From assembly GCF_000972865.1 (NCBI RefSeq), contig NZ_CP011144.1, forward strand, positions 1,488,001 through 1,552,000: DNA of 64,000 nt, in the 5' to 3' direction. The notes below the pieces were generated by a model. That model ran no database searches, was not told the origin of the DNA, and saw nothing but the letters and a program-made list of their open reading frames with translations. This DNA is from Pseudoxanthomonas suwonensis (lineage in GTDB: Bacteria; Pseudomonadota; Gammaproteobacteria; Xanthomonadales; Xanthomonadaceae). This document shows positions 35,087 through 44,079 of this stretch, one piece after another (position 1 is the stretch's first letter; each line of letters starts with the position of its first letter). Position numbers and translations under genes: made by a program.

Positions 35087-37264
35087 TCAATCGGCCCAGC
35101 GCACCGCCGAGGCCGTCTTCGGCAGGACCTGCGCCGACATCGGCCGGTCCTGCTCGAGCAGGTCGATGGCGTTGGCCAGGATCGCGGCGGCCTCGCGCTG
35201 CAGCGGGTCCGGGCGCTTCTCGGCGGCCTTCTCGCGCGCGGCGTCCTTGATCACGTCGCGCTCGTTGGCGGTCAGGCCGTCGTCGGTCTCTTCGGCCAGC
35301 GGGTCCAGGTCCAGGCCCTTGTCCCTGCGGATCGCCTGGCGCTCCTTGCGCTGGGTTTCCTGGCGGTCGCGCTCGGCGCGGCGCTCGGCCTCGTTGAGCG
35401 AGAGGTACTTCTTGGCCGCCTCGGCGCGGTAGTGGGTGACGTCCTCGCTCCACCACTGGAACTCGAGGTCGTCGGCGATGCGCGCGGCGTGCATCTGCTG
35501 CAGGTGCGGCAGCAGCGGCGCGAAGTTGCCGTAGCGCGCGTGCGGCACGGCCGCGATCCGGGTCCACGGCAGCGCGTTGTCGTAGGTGCTCTCGCCGAAC
35601 TCGTTGGCGTCCACGCTCAGCGGATAGGCGATGTCCGGCACCACGCCCTTGTGCTGGGTGCTGCCGCCGTCGGCGCGGAAGAACTGGGCGATGGTCAGCT
35701 TGACCTGGCCGTAGCGCGGGCCCTCGCCCGCCGCCGGCCAGCGGTCCAGGTCGAGCAGGTTCTGCACCGTGCCCTTGCCGAAGGTGGTCTCGCCGATGAT
35801 CAGCGCGCGGCCGTAGTCCTGCATCGCGCCGGCGAAGATCTCCGAGGCCGAGGCCGAGCCGCGGTTGACCAGCACCGCCAGCGGGCCGTCCCAGGCCACG
35901 CCCGGGTTGCGGTCGCTGTAGACCTGCACGCGGCCGCCGGATTCGCGCTGCTGCACCACCGGTCCCTGGTCGATGAACAGGCCGGTCAGCTGCACCGCCT
36001 CGTCCAGCGAGCCGCCGCCGTTGCTGCGCAGGTCCAGGACCACGCCGTCCACGCCCTTGTCCTTGAACTCGGCCAGCAGGCGGGCCACGTCGCGGGTGGC
36101 CGAGGTGTAGTCGCTGCCGTTGCGGCGGCGGCCCTCGAAGTCCTGGTAGAAGGTCGGCAGTTCGATCACGCCGACCAGCCGCGCCGGCATGTCGCCGTGC
36201 GCCGGGATCGTGTAGGTCTTGCTCTTGGCCGCCTGCTCGGCCAGCTGCACGCGCTGGCGGGTCAGGGTCACGGTCTGGTGCTCGCCGTCGATGCCGCTCT
36301 CGGCCGGGATGTACTCCAGCTTGACCTGGGTGCCCTTGGTGCCGCGGATCTTGCCGACCACGTCGTCGATGCGCCAGCCGATCACGTCCTCGATCGGGCC
36401 GGTCTTGCCCTGGCCGACGCCGACGATGCGGTCGCCCGCCTTCAGCGTGCCGTCCAGCGACGCCGGGCCGCCGGGGATGATCTCGCGGATCACGATCACG
36501 TCGTCCTGGCGCTGCAGCTGCGCGCCGATGCCTTCCAGCGACAGCGACATCTGCTGGTTGAAGTTCTCGGCGCTGCGCGGGGTCAGGTAGTCGGTGTGCG
36601 GGTCGACCGAGGCGGTGTAGGCGTTGAGGAACAGCGAGAACACGTCCTCGCTCTTGAGCTGGCCCACCGAACGGACGATCTGCCCGTAGCGCTTGTCCAG
36701 GGTCTTGCGGATCTCGGCCGGCTCCTTGCCGGCGATCTTGAGCCGCAGCCAGTCGTTCATCACCGACTTGCGCCACAGCGCGTCCAGTTCGGCCTCGTCG
36801 GCCGGCCACGGCGCCTTCTCGCGGTCGTACTCCCAGCGCTCGTCGCCGGTGAAGTCGAAGTCCTGCTTGAGCAGCTTGCGCGCGTAGGCCACGCGCTGCT
36901 CCACCCGCTCGCGGTAGACGCCGAACATGGCGAAGGCCGCCGACGGGTCGCCCTGGCGCACGGCGTCGCCCATCGTGCCGCGGTACGGCTCGAAGCGGGC
37001 GATGTCGGCGGCGGTGAAGAACTGGCGGTTGCCGTCCAGCGATTCGACGTAGCGGCGGAAGATGTCCTCCGACAGGGCCTGGTCGGCCGGCCGCGGGCGG
37101 TAGGCCAGGCGGCTGTCGGACAGCGCGCCGTAGACCATCTTCGAGATCGTGGCCTGGTCGGCGGTGGGCGCGACCGTCACCTGGTCGGTGCCGGTGCGCG
37201 CTAGCAGCGCGAGCGGGGCGACCAGCAGGAAAGCGAACAGTGGGGCGGCGAATCTGCGGTTCAT
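35087..37264 (-). CDS. prc: Carboxy-terminal processing protease Prc/Tsp, 725 aa
   Basis: Periplasmic S41 serine protease that trims the C-termini of proteins (lipoproteins, PBP3, cell-wall hydrolases in E. coli). Signal peptide at residues ~1-22 (to LLARTG). A PDZ domain includes IGAQLQRQDDVIVIREIIPG and LKAGDRIVGVG. The protease core has the catalytic Ser in NRGSASASEIF (~470) and Lys in TFGKGTVQ (~496). The C-terminal DUF3340-type region is rich in KR/E (~560-725). Length (725) is near the Prc norm (~680-730). It is separated from lipA by about 230 bp and ends at a good terminator. Confidence 0.95.
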   Translation of the reverse strand: MNRRFAAPLFAFLLVAPLALLARTGTDQVTVAPTADQATISKMVYGALSDSRLAYRPRPADQALSEDIFRRYVESLDGNRQFFTAADIARFEPYRGTMGDAVRQGDPSAAFAMFGVYRERVEQRVAYARKLLKQDFDFTGDERWEYDREKAPWPADEAELDALWRKSVMNDWLRLKIAGKEPAEIRKTLDKRYGQIVRSVGQLKSEDVFSLFLNAYTASVDPHTDYLTPRSAENFNQQMSLSLEGIGAQLQRQDDVIVIREIIPGGPASLDGTLKAGDRIVGVGQGKTGPIEDVIGWRIDDVVGKIRGTKGTQVKLEYIPAESGIDGEHQTVTLTRQRVQLAEQAAKSKTYTIPAHGDMPARLVGVIELPTFYQDFEGRRRNGSDYTSATRDVARLLAEFKDKGVDGVVLDLRSNGGGSLDEAVQLTGLFIDQGPVVQQRESGGRVQVYSDRNPGVAWDGPLAVLVNRGSASASEIFAGAMQDYGRALIIGETTFGKGTVQNLLDLDRWPAAGEGPRYGQVKLTIAQFFRADGGSTQHKGVVPDIAYPLSVDANEFGESTYDNALPWTRIAAVPHARYGNFAPLLPHLQQMHAARIADDLEFQWWSEDVTHYRAEAAKKYLSLNEAERRAERDRQETQRKERQAIRRDKGLDLDPLAEETDDGLTANERDVIKDAAREKAAEKRPDPLQREAAAILANAIDLLEQDRPMSAQVLPKTASAVRWAD

Positions 37265-37498
37265 TCAGGGACTCTTGGCCGGCGGAAGGCCGGTCGGATC
37301 AGGCTGGACCAGCGCTGTGACCGTCTACCAGTGCCGGAAGTTGCAGGACGCGGGGACGGACGGTTCAGGCGCGTACCGAACGGTCCACCGCAGGCTAGCC
37401 GCTGCGGCGTAGGAAAAGGTGAATGGGCCGCGACAGGCGGGCATGGCGAAAACGGGGCGGCATCCGCCCGGCGGCACCGGCTTTTGCCGGCGCGGCGC

Positions 37499-38527
37499 TC
37501 AGGCCGCGACCCCGGCGCCGGCCGCCTGGCGGTCGGCGTGGTAGGACGAACGGACCATCGGGCCGGAGGCCACGTGGCTGAAGCCCAGGCCGTAGCCGTA
37601 GACCTCCAGCGCCTTGTACTCGTCCGGGGTCCAGTAGCGCATCACCGGGTGGTGGTGGGCGGTCGGCTGCAGGTACTGGCCGATGGTGACCATGTCCACG
37701 TCGTGGGCGCGCAGGTCGCGCAGGGTCGCCTGCACCTGCTCCATGGTCTCGCCCAGGCCGAGCATGATCCCGGACTTGGTCGGGATCGACGGGTGCTGGG
37801 CCTTGAACTTCTGCAGCAGGGTCAGCGACCACTGGTAGTCGGCGCCCGGGCGCACGTTCGGGTACAGGTCCGGGACCGTCTCGATGTTGTGGTTGAACAC
37901 GTCCGGCGGGTTGGCCGCCAGGATCTCCAGCGCCCGGTCCATGCGGCCCTTGCCGCGGAAGTCCGGGGTCAGGATCTCGATCCGGGTGCCCGGGGCGCGC
38001 TCGCGGATGGAAGCAATACAGTCGACGAAGTGCTGGGCGCCGCCGTCGCGCAGGTCGTCGCGGTCGACGCTGGTGACCACCACGTACTTCAGGCCCATGT
38101 CGGCCACGGTGTTGCCCAGGCTCACCGGCTCGTTCGGGTCCGGCGGCTTGGGCCGGCCGTGGGCGACGTCGCAGAACGAGCAGCGCCGGGTGCAGACCTC
38201 GCCCAGGATCATGAAGGTGGCGGTGCCGTGGCCGAAGCACTCGTGGATGTTCGGGCAGCTGGCCTCCTCGCACACGGTGACCAGGCGGTTCTCGCGCAGC
38301 TTGGCCTTGAGGTTGGCCACGGCATTCCCCGAGGGGATGCGCACCCGGATCCACGAGGGCTTGCGCAGCACCGGCGCGTCGGCGAACTGCACCGGCGAGC
38401 GGCCGATCTTGTCGCCGCCCAGCTGCTTCGCGCCGGTCTGGAGCGGGCCGGCTTGCAGCGGCGCCTGCGGCGTGGCCGGTTCGGACAGGACCTGGAGCGG
38501 GATGGTGCGGGGGGTGGAGGACGTCAT
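37499..38527 (-). CDS. lipA: Lipoyl synthase, 342 aa
   Basis: Radical-SAM enzyme inserting two sulfurs at C6 and C8 of protein-bound octanoate. The auxiliary cluster cysteines are C86, C91 and C97 ([12 protein letters not shown]), the radical-SAM cluster C112, C116 and C119 (CTRRCSFC). The conserved C-terminal serine motif is seen in [11 protein letters not shown]. The first ~50 residues are a low-complexity extension. It is the partner of lipB, 238 bp upstream, from which it is separated by a repeat unit. The ATG at 38527 was chosen; a longer frame overlaps the repeat. Confidence 0.96.
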   Translation of the reverse strand: MTSSTPRTIPLQVLSEPATPQAPLQAGPLQTGAKQLGGDKIGRSPVQFADAPVLRKPSWIRVRIPSGNAVANLKAKLRENRLVTVCEEASCPNIHECFGHGTATFMILGEVCTRRCSFCDVAHGRPKPPDPNEPVSLGNTVADMGLKYVVVTSVDRDDLRDGGAQHFVDCIASIRERAPGTRIEILTPDFRGKGRMDRALEILAANPPDVFNHNIETVPDLYPNVRPGADYQWSLTLLQKFKAQHPSIPTKSGIMLGLGETMEQVQATLRDLRAHDVDMVTIGQYLQPTAHHHPVMRYWTPDEYKALEVYGYGLGFSHVASGPMVRSSYHADRQAAGAGVAA

Positions 38528-38651
38528 GGCGGCTATTGTAGGCCCCGGGCGGACTGCTTGCCCGGTGCGGCGGGTGCCGGCGCCGCAACAGTCGGGCCGG
38601 CGAATGGAACGGGGGCAACGGCACGAAAGCCGGACCGACGCGCGGCGACTG

Positions 38652-38748
38652 TTGTAGGAGCGGGCATGACCGCGACCCGACGCCGCTGGGCGCAGGCGAC
38701 GCCCCCACTTCCTCGACGCCCCTGTCGCGGTCATGCCCGCTCCTACAA
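38652..38748. repeat. Single REP/BIME-like unit, third arm type
   Basis: A 97-bp palindrome (TTGTAGGAGCGGGCATGACC on the left, GGTCATGCCCGCTCCTACAA on the right) between lipB and lipA. The arm hairpin is GCGG-gCATGa-CCGC in place of GCCGG...CCGGC, so sequence changed while pairing was kept. Confidence 0.88.
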
Positions 38749-38764
38749 GGACGCCACCAGCAGG

Positions 38765-39472
38765 CTAGAGCTCCGGCAGGCCATCCTGCGGCCGCAACTC
38801 CAGGCCGAACTGGCGGGCGACGTGCTCCAGCAGTACCGGCTTGACTGCCTCCATCCCGGACGGGCCGCCCAGGTCCCGCACCGAGGTCACCTGCAGCCCC
38901 TGGTAACCGCAGGGATTGATCCGGTGGAACGGCTCCAGGTCCATGCCGATGTTGAACGCCAGCCCATGGAAGCTGCAGCCGCGGCGCACGCGGATGCCCA
39001 GCGCGGCGACCTTGGCCCCGGCCACGTACACGCCGGGCGCGCCCTCGCGGCGCTCGGCGCCGATGTTCCACTCGTCCAGGGTGTCGATGATCGCCTGCTC
39101 GATCCGGCACACGTATTCGCGCACGCCGACCTTGAGCCGGCGCAGGTCCAGCAGCGGGTACAGCACGATCTGGCCGGGGCCGTGATACGTGACCTGGCCA
39201 CCGCGGTCCACGTGCAGCACCGGGATCTCGCCGGGCGCGAGCACGTGCTCGGGCCGGCCGGCCTGGCCGAGGGTGAACACCGGCTCGTGCTCGACCAGCC
39301 ACAGCTCGTCGATGGTGTCGTCGCCGCGCGCGTCGGTGAAGCGCTGCATCGCGCGCCACACCGGCTCGTAGGGCTGGCGGCCGAGGTCGAACAGCTTCGC
39401 CGGCTGCAGCGCACGCCCCGGTGCTGCCGCCTCGCCCGCGCAGGCCGGCGCGGGCGACGGCGTGCCGCTCAC
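38765..39472 (-). CDS. lipB: Octanoyltransferase, 235 aa
   Basis: Transfers octanoate from acyl carrier protein to the lipoyl domains of 2-oxoacid dehydrogenases; the product is the substrate of LipA. Conserved motif [12 protein letters not shown] is at residues 90-101; the catalytic pair Lys154 (GAKVAALGI) and Cys188 (INPCGYQG) is present. The start is a GTG at 39472 overlapping the ybeD stop (GTGA), which fixes it despite a longer open frame. The N-terminal ~23 residues are an Ala/Pro-rich extension. Confidence 0.95.
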   Translation of the reverse strand: MSGTPSPAPACAGEAAAPGRALQPAKLFDLGRQPYEPVWRAMQRFTDARGDDTIDELWLVEHEPVFTLGQAGRPEHVLAPGEIPVLHVDRGGQVTYHGPGQIVLYPLLDLRRLKVGVREYVCRIEQAIIDTLDEWNIGAERREGAPGVYVAGAKVAALGIRVRRGCSFHGLAFNIGMDLEPFHRINPCGYQGLQVTSVRDLGGPSGMEAVKPVLLEHVARQFGLELRPQDGLPEL

Positions 39473-39747
39473 AGCGTCCACTTCACTTCCGGGTGGTCGC
39501 GCAGGGCCTGGTGGGCGGCCTCGTACTGCTCGCGGCTGTCGGCGCGGAAGCCGATCCGCACCGACACGTATTTGCCGTTGGTGGAGTGCTTCCACTGGAT
39601 GCTCTCCTCCAGCACTTCGATGCCGGCGTCGGACAGCAGTTTCGGCAGTTCGGTCTCCAGGCCCTTGTCGGCCGCGCCCATGGCGCTGAGCTCGAAGGTG
39701 CCGGGGAACTGGAAGCCGTGCTCGGGGTTGTCGGACTTGATCTCCAT
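39469..39747 (-). CDS. ybeD: DUF493/YbeD family protein, 92 aa
   Basis: Small cytosolic ACT-like protein of unknown function. [13 protein letters not shown] at the start and [20 protein letters not shown] in the middle are characteristic. In enterobacteria it sits between dacA and lipB, and here it is immediately upstream of lipB with a four-base overlap. A regulatory role in lipoate synthesis has been proposed but not proven. Confidence 0.93.
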   Translation of the reverse strand: MEIKSDNPEHGFQFPGTFELSAMGAADKGLETELPKLLSDAGIEVLEESIQWKHSTNGKYVSVRIGFRADSREQYEAAHQALRDHPEVKWTL

Positions 39748-39891
39748 GCCGGCATTATCGGGGCGCGGGAGCGGTATCCCAAGTGACGGCAGACGGGGAC
39801 AGACGGGGCAGTCGCAGCCATCGTGGAGACCGGCTCAACCGCCCTGCGGGTCGCAGCGCCGGTCTGCCGGTTCGGCAGGAACCCCACCACT

Positions 39892-40004
39892 CGTCGTCCC
39901 CGCGCAGGCGGGGACCCAGTGACTTGGCTTTTGCCTTCCGGCTGCGCATGCGACCTGATCCGGCGCGAAAAGTCGCTGGGTCCCCGCCTGCGCGGGGACG
40001 ACGG
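39892..40004. repeat. Inverted-repeat element of the GGGGACCCAG family
   Basis: Two arms of ~34 bp (cgtcgtccccgcgcagg... and its complement) flank about 45 bp of unrelated sequence. Each arm also forms its own CCCCGC-GCAG-GCGGGG hairpin. It fills most of the 326-bp gap between ybeD and the glycoside hydrolase gene; nothing else was seen there. Confidence 0.85.
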
Positions 40005-40073
40005 GGATTGTGGGGACGCGGGAGCTGATGGAGGGGTACGTGAATCGAGCTCCCGGGTCCTCCGCGCCGCCAA

Positions 40074-41918
40074 TCAGCGCGCCTCGTCCGCCTTGCGCCG
40101 GTAATAGTCGCGCAGGACCAGCGCCGCCTGCTTCGGCACGCCCTTCTCCGACAGCACGCCCTTGCGGTTGTAGTCGTCCTGGACGCCCGGCAGGACCCGC
40201 CGCGGCGAGCGGAAGTCGGCCAGGATCCACGGCGAGGTGCCGACGTAGCCGTCGATCCGGTCGAGCATCGCCAGGGTCCGGCGGTACAGGTCCGCCTGGT
40301 ACTCCTCGGTCCAGATCGCACCGGGATCGGCGTGCAGGCCCTGGCCGGCATCGGCGCCGAACTCGCTGACGAATACCGGCTTGTCGTACGGGATCTGCCA
40401 GCGCACCCGGTCGATCTTGTCCAGCGATCCGTCGTACCAGCCGATGTACTGGTTGAAGCTGACCAGGTCGACCAGCTCGGCCAGCGGATCCTCCACCACC
40501 GCCACGTCCGGATCGTCCTCGCGGTAATGCTTCTCCATCGCCGCGCTGAGCAGGCGGCTGCCGTCCAGCGCGCGGGCCCGGGCCGCCAGCCGCGACAGGA
40601 AGCGGTTGCGCGGCTCCGACACCGGCGTCTCGTTGGCCAGCGACCAGACCACCACCGAGGCGCGGTTGATGTCGCGGCCGATCATCGCCTCCAGCTGCGC
40701 CTGCGCGTTGCGGTAGGTGCCTTCGTCGTTCCAGTCGATGGTCCAGTAGACCGGGATCTCCGACCAGACCAGCAGGCCCAGCTCGTCGGCCAGGCGCACC
40801 ATGTGCTCGTTATGCGGGTAGTGCGCCAGGCGCACGAAGTTGGCGTCCAGCTGCCGGGCCCAGAGCAGCAGCTGCTTCGCCTCTTCCGCGTTGCGCACGC
40901 GCCCGCCGCCGTCGGCCGAATACTCCTCGTGGACCGAGATGCCGCGCAGGAACAGCGGCTCGCCGTTCAGCAACAGCTGCTTGCCGCGGGTGGCGATGGT
41001 GCGCAGGCCGACGCGGTCGGCCAGGGTGTCGTCGGTGGTGGCGATCTCCAGCCGGTACAGGCGCGGGTCCGTCGGCGACCACAGCTGCGCGTCGGGCACC
41101 CGGAAGCGGAAATCGGCGCGGCCTTCCGCGGTCGCGGCGGCGGTCTCGCGGATACCCAGTTCCGGCAGCGACAGCGTGACCTTCTCCCCGCCGCGGGCGC
41201 CGTCGAGCTGCACGCTGGCGGCCACCTCGCGGTCCTCCAGCGACTCCAGCGCGATCCGGTAGTCGCGCACGAACACCGCCGGCACCACCGCCAGTTCCAC
41301 CGAACGGGTGATGCCGCCGTAGTTCCACCAGTCGGTGTTGAGGGTGGGCACGCCGTCGGCGCGGCGCTTGTTGTCCACCTTCACCACCAGCGAGTTGTCG
41401 CGGTCCTGCAGCCGGTCGCCGACCTCGAAGCGGAACGGGGTGAAGCCGCCCTCGTGCACGCCGAGCTTGCGGCCGTTGAGGTAGACGTCGGCGCGGTAGT
41501 TGGCCGCGCCGAATTCGAGGAAGACGCGGTCGGAAGGCCGGCGCGCCGGCGCGTCGAAGCGCTTGCGGTACCAGACGGTGCCCTCGTAGTAGTAGAGCTT
41601 CGGGTCCTGCGTGTTCCAGTCGCCGGGCACCTGCAGCGACATGGCCTGGTCGAAGTCGTACTCGATCAGCTCCGTGGGCGAGGCCGGCTTGGCGTCCATG
41701 AAGTAGGCGCCGCGCGGCGGCTCGGCGCGCTGGTCGAAGGGCTGGTAGCGGTAGTCGTAGTAGCCGTTCTCGTAGGGATCGACGATGGCTTTCCACTCGC
41801 GGTCGAGCGTGTGCGTGGCGCGGGTGTAGACCTGCATCGGCGCTTCGGTGGCGAAGGCGGGGACGCATGCGCTCCACAGCAGCAGGAGCGGGCACAGACC
41901 GGTCAGGCGGACTCTCAC
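40074..41918 (-). CDS. Glycoside hydrolase family 2 protein, beta-glucuronidase-like, 614 aa
   Basis: Exported hydrolase: signal peptide to ACVPAFA, then a GH2 sugar-binding jelly roll (~50-215), an immunoglobulin-like domain (~215-310) and a TIM barrel. The acid/base Glu is in VVWSLANETPV (~427), the nucleophile Glu in VFVSEFGAD (~517). The N-x-K motif (DYNRKG) near the end is the one that binds the glucuronate carboxylate in beta-glucuronidases, which favours uronide cleavage, although galacturonidase cannot be excluded. The GTG at 41918 has GGGGGAG upstream and a signal peptide after it. It separates dacC from ybeD and has repeats on both sides. Confidence 0.88.
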   Translation of the reverse strand: MRVRLTGLCPLLLLWSACVPAFATEAPMQVYTRATHTLDREWKAIVDPYENGYYDYRYQPFDQRAEPPRGAYFMDAKPASPTELIEYDFDQAMSLQVPGDWNTQDPKLYYYEGTVWYRKRFDAPARRPSDRVFLEFGAANYRADVYLNGRKLGVHEGGFTPFRFEVGDRLQDRDNSLVVKVDNKRRADGVPTLNTDWWNYGGITRSVELAVVPAVFVRDYRIALESLEDREVAASVQLDGARGGEKVTLSLPELGIRETAAATAEGRADFRFRVPDAQLWSPTDPRLYRLEIATTDDTLADRVGLRTIATRGKQLLLNGEPLFLRGISVHEEYSADGGGRVRNAEEAKQLLLWARQLDANFVRLAHYPHNEHMVRLADELGLLVWSEIPVYWTIDWNDEGTYRNAQAQLEAMIGRDINRASVVVWSLANETPVSEPRNRFLSRLAARARALDGSRLLSAAMEKHYREDDPDVAVVEDPLAELVDLVSFNQYIGWYDGSLDKIDRVRWQIPYDKPVFVSEFGADAGQGLHADPGAIWTEEYQADLYRRTLAMLDRIDGYVGTSPWILADFRSPRRVLPGVQDDYNRKGVLSEKGVPKQAALVLRDYYRRKADEAR

Positions 41919-42024
41919 GGCAGGCTCCCCCAGTGGATCAATGGATCGATGGACGGGATGCGGACAGCCGGCCGGAGGATACCCCACACCGCATCGGACG
42001 CAGTGCGCCGCAGCGAAGCGGCCT

Positions 42025-42610
42025 TTGTAGGAGCCGGGTTCAGCCGGCGACACGGGCGTCGGGATCATGAGGGCGTCGCCTGTGTCGACGGCGTCGTGTC
42101 GCCGGCTGAAGCCAGCTCCTACAACAGCAACAGCGCCGCCGCTTTGTGTAGGAGCCGGGTTCAGCCGGCGACCAGGGCGTCGGGATCATGAGGGCGTCGC
42201 CTGTGTCGACGTCGTCGTGTCGCCGGCTGAAGCCAGCTCCTACAACAGCAACAGCGCCGCCGCTTTGTGTAGGAGCCGGGTTCAGCCGGCGACCAGGGCG
42301 TCGGGATCACGAGGGCGTCGCCTGCGCCGACGGCGTCGTGTCGCCGGCTGAAGCCAGCTTCTACAACAGCAACAGCGCCGCCGCTTTGTGTAGGAGCCGG
42401 GTTCAGCCGGCGACCAGGGCGTCGTGGTCATGAGGGCGTCGCCTGTGTCGACGGCGTCGTGTCGCCGGCTGAAGCCAGCTCCTACAACAGCAACAGCGCC
42501 GCCGCTTTGTGTAGGAGCCGGGTTCAGCCGGCGACCAGGGCGTCGGGATCACGAGGAAGTCGCCTGTGCCGACGGCGTCGTGTCGCCGGCTGAAGCCAGC
42601 TCCTACAACA
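42025..42610. repeat. REP/BIME-like array, five units (period about 121 bp)
   Basis: Five palindromic units occupy most of the 810-bp gap between the glycoside hydrolase and dacC. Left arms are GCCGG-GTTCAG-CCGGC type; right arms GCCGGC-TGAA-GCCAGC. Linkers read caacagcgccgccgctttg. The remaining ~120 bp next to dacC hold a terminator. Confidence 0.92.
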
Positions 42611-42665
42611 GCAGCGCCAGCAGCGTTGCAGAGGGCACGGACGTCGGAAACATGGTGCACTCGCC

Positions 42666-42697
42666 CACAAACGAAGCGCGGCCCCGAAGGGCCGCGC
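42666..42697 (-). terminator. Terminator downstream of dacC
   Basis: Minus-strand hairpin GCGCGGCCC-TTCG-GGGCCGCGC (nine perfect pairs, TTCG loop) followed by TTCGTTTGT, 32 bp after the dacC stop. Confidence 0.75.
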
Positions 42698-42728
42698 GCG
42701 TGTCATCGACGGACCGGCATGCCGGGTC

Positions 42729-43958
42729 TCAATCCGACTCCCACCACATCCAGAACGCGTCCCACAGCCGCTTGAAGAAGCCGGCCTCCTCCACCGTGTT
42801 GATCGCCACCAGCGGCGCCTGCGCCACGACCTGGTCGTCCAGGCTCACCTTCACCGTGCCGATCTCCTGCCCGGCCGCGATCGGCGCCACCAGCGACTTG
42901 GGCACCTCCATCACCGGCTTCAGCTCGCCGTAGCGGCCGCGCGGCACGCTGACCAGCAGCGGCTCGGCCACGCCCAGCTGCACCTGGTCGGCCTTGCCCT
43001 TCCACACCTTCAGCTGCGCCACCGGCTTGCCCGGCTCGTACAGCTTGTGGGTCTCGTAGAAGCGGAAGCCCCAGTTGAGCAGGGCCAGGCTGTCGTCGGC
43101 GCGCTGGCGCTCGGAATTGGAACCCATCACCACCGCGATCAGGCGCTGGTCGCCGCGCTTGGCCGAGCTCATCAGGCAGTAGCCGGCGCCGGAATGGTGG
43201 CCGGTCTTGATCCCGTCCACGCTCGGGTCGCGCCACAGCAGCAGGTTGCGGTTGGGCTGGGTGATGCCGTTGACCGTGAACTCCTTGATGCTGTTGAACG
43301 CGTACGCCTCCGGGTAGTCGCGGATGAAGGCCCGGCCCAGCAGCGCCAGGTCGTGCGCGGTGCTGTAGTGCTCCGGCGACGACAGGCCGTGGGCGTTGAC
43401 GAAGCGGGTGTTCTTCATCCCGATCCGGGCCGCGTAACTGTTCATCAGGTCGGCGAACGCCTCCTGGGTGCCAGCCACGTGCTCGGCCAGGGCGATGGCG
43501 GCATCGTTCCCCGACTGCACGGCCATGCCCTTTTCCATGTCCAGCAGCGACGCGCGCTGGTTCACGGGGAAGCCGCTGAAGCTGCCGTCGGTGCGGGCGC
43601 CGCCCTCGCGCCAGGCGCGCTCGGACATCAGCACCTGGTCGTCGGGGCCGACCTTGCCGGCGGCGGTCTCGGCGGCGACCACATAGGCGGTCATCACCTT
43701 GGTGATGCTGGCCGGCTCCACCCGCGCGTCGATGTTCTCGCCGGCCAGCACTTGGCCGGTGGCGTAGTCCATCACCAGCCAGGCGGTGGACTGGGCCGGC
43801 CTGGGTGCGTCGGGGATGGCGACCGCGGCCGGCGCCGCGGCGGCCGGTTGCGGTGCCGGCGCGGGTGCCTGGGCCAGGGCCAGGCCGATCGAGAACGTCG
43901 CGGCCAGGGCGGCGGCGAACACGCCGACGGGCGCGCCGGTGGCGGAACGGAACTTCAT
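42729..43958 (-). CDS. dacC: D-alanyl-D-alanine carboxypeptidase (PBP5/6 family), 409 aa
   Basis: Periplasmic penicillin-binding protein that removes the terminal D-Ala from peptidoglycan pentapeptides. A signal peptide (to LALAQA, ~31) is followed by an Ala/Pro-rich linker, the SxxK motif SITK at 84-87, SGN at 149-151 and KTG at 251-253. A beta-rich C-terminal domain follows, and the amphipathic anchor helix FFKRLWDAFWMWWESD attaches the protein to the inner membrane. GGAG lies 11 bases upstream of the ATG. It is 121 bp after rlpA in the cell-wall cluster and ends at a strong terminator. Confidence 0.95.
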   Translation of the reverse strand: MKFRSATGAPVGVFAAALAATFSIGLALAQAPAPAPQPAAAAPAAVAIPDAPRPAQSTAWLVMDYATGQVLAGENIDARVEPASITKVMTAYVVAAETAAGKVGPDDQVLMSERAWREGGARTDGSFSGFPVNQRASLLDMEKGMAVQSGNDAAIALAEHVAGTQEAFADLMNSYAARIGMKNTRFVNAHGLSSPEHYSTAHDLALLGRAFIRDYPEAYAFNSIKEFTVNGITQPNRNLLLWRDPSVDGIKTGHHSGAGYCLMSSAKRGDQRLIAVVMGSNSERQRADDSLALLNWGFRFYETHKLYEPGKPVAQLKVWKGKADQVQLGVAEPLLVSVPRGRYGELKPVMEVPKSLVAPIAAGQEIGTVKVSLDDQVVAQAPLVAINTVEEAGFFKRLWDAFWMWWESD

Positions 43959-44079
43959 GCGGATGCGGACTCCTGCATTGGCCGGCGCGGCGGCCGGCGG
44001 GACTGACGGATCGCGGCGGCCGGGAACGGCGCCGGGAACGGGACGGGAATTGTACGGGCCACGGCCGCGGGCCGCCGGT

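Noticed and set aside
32844..37204. Long plus-strand frames opposite dadA and prc (493 and 726 codons)
   Set aside because: Typical antisense frames of high-GC genes with low-complexity products; the minus strand carries dadA and prc with all family motifs.
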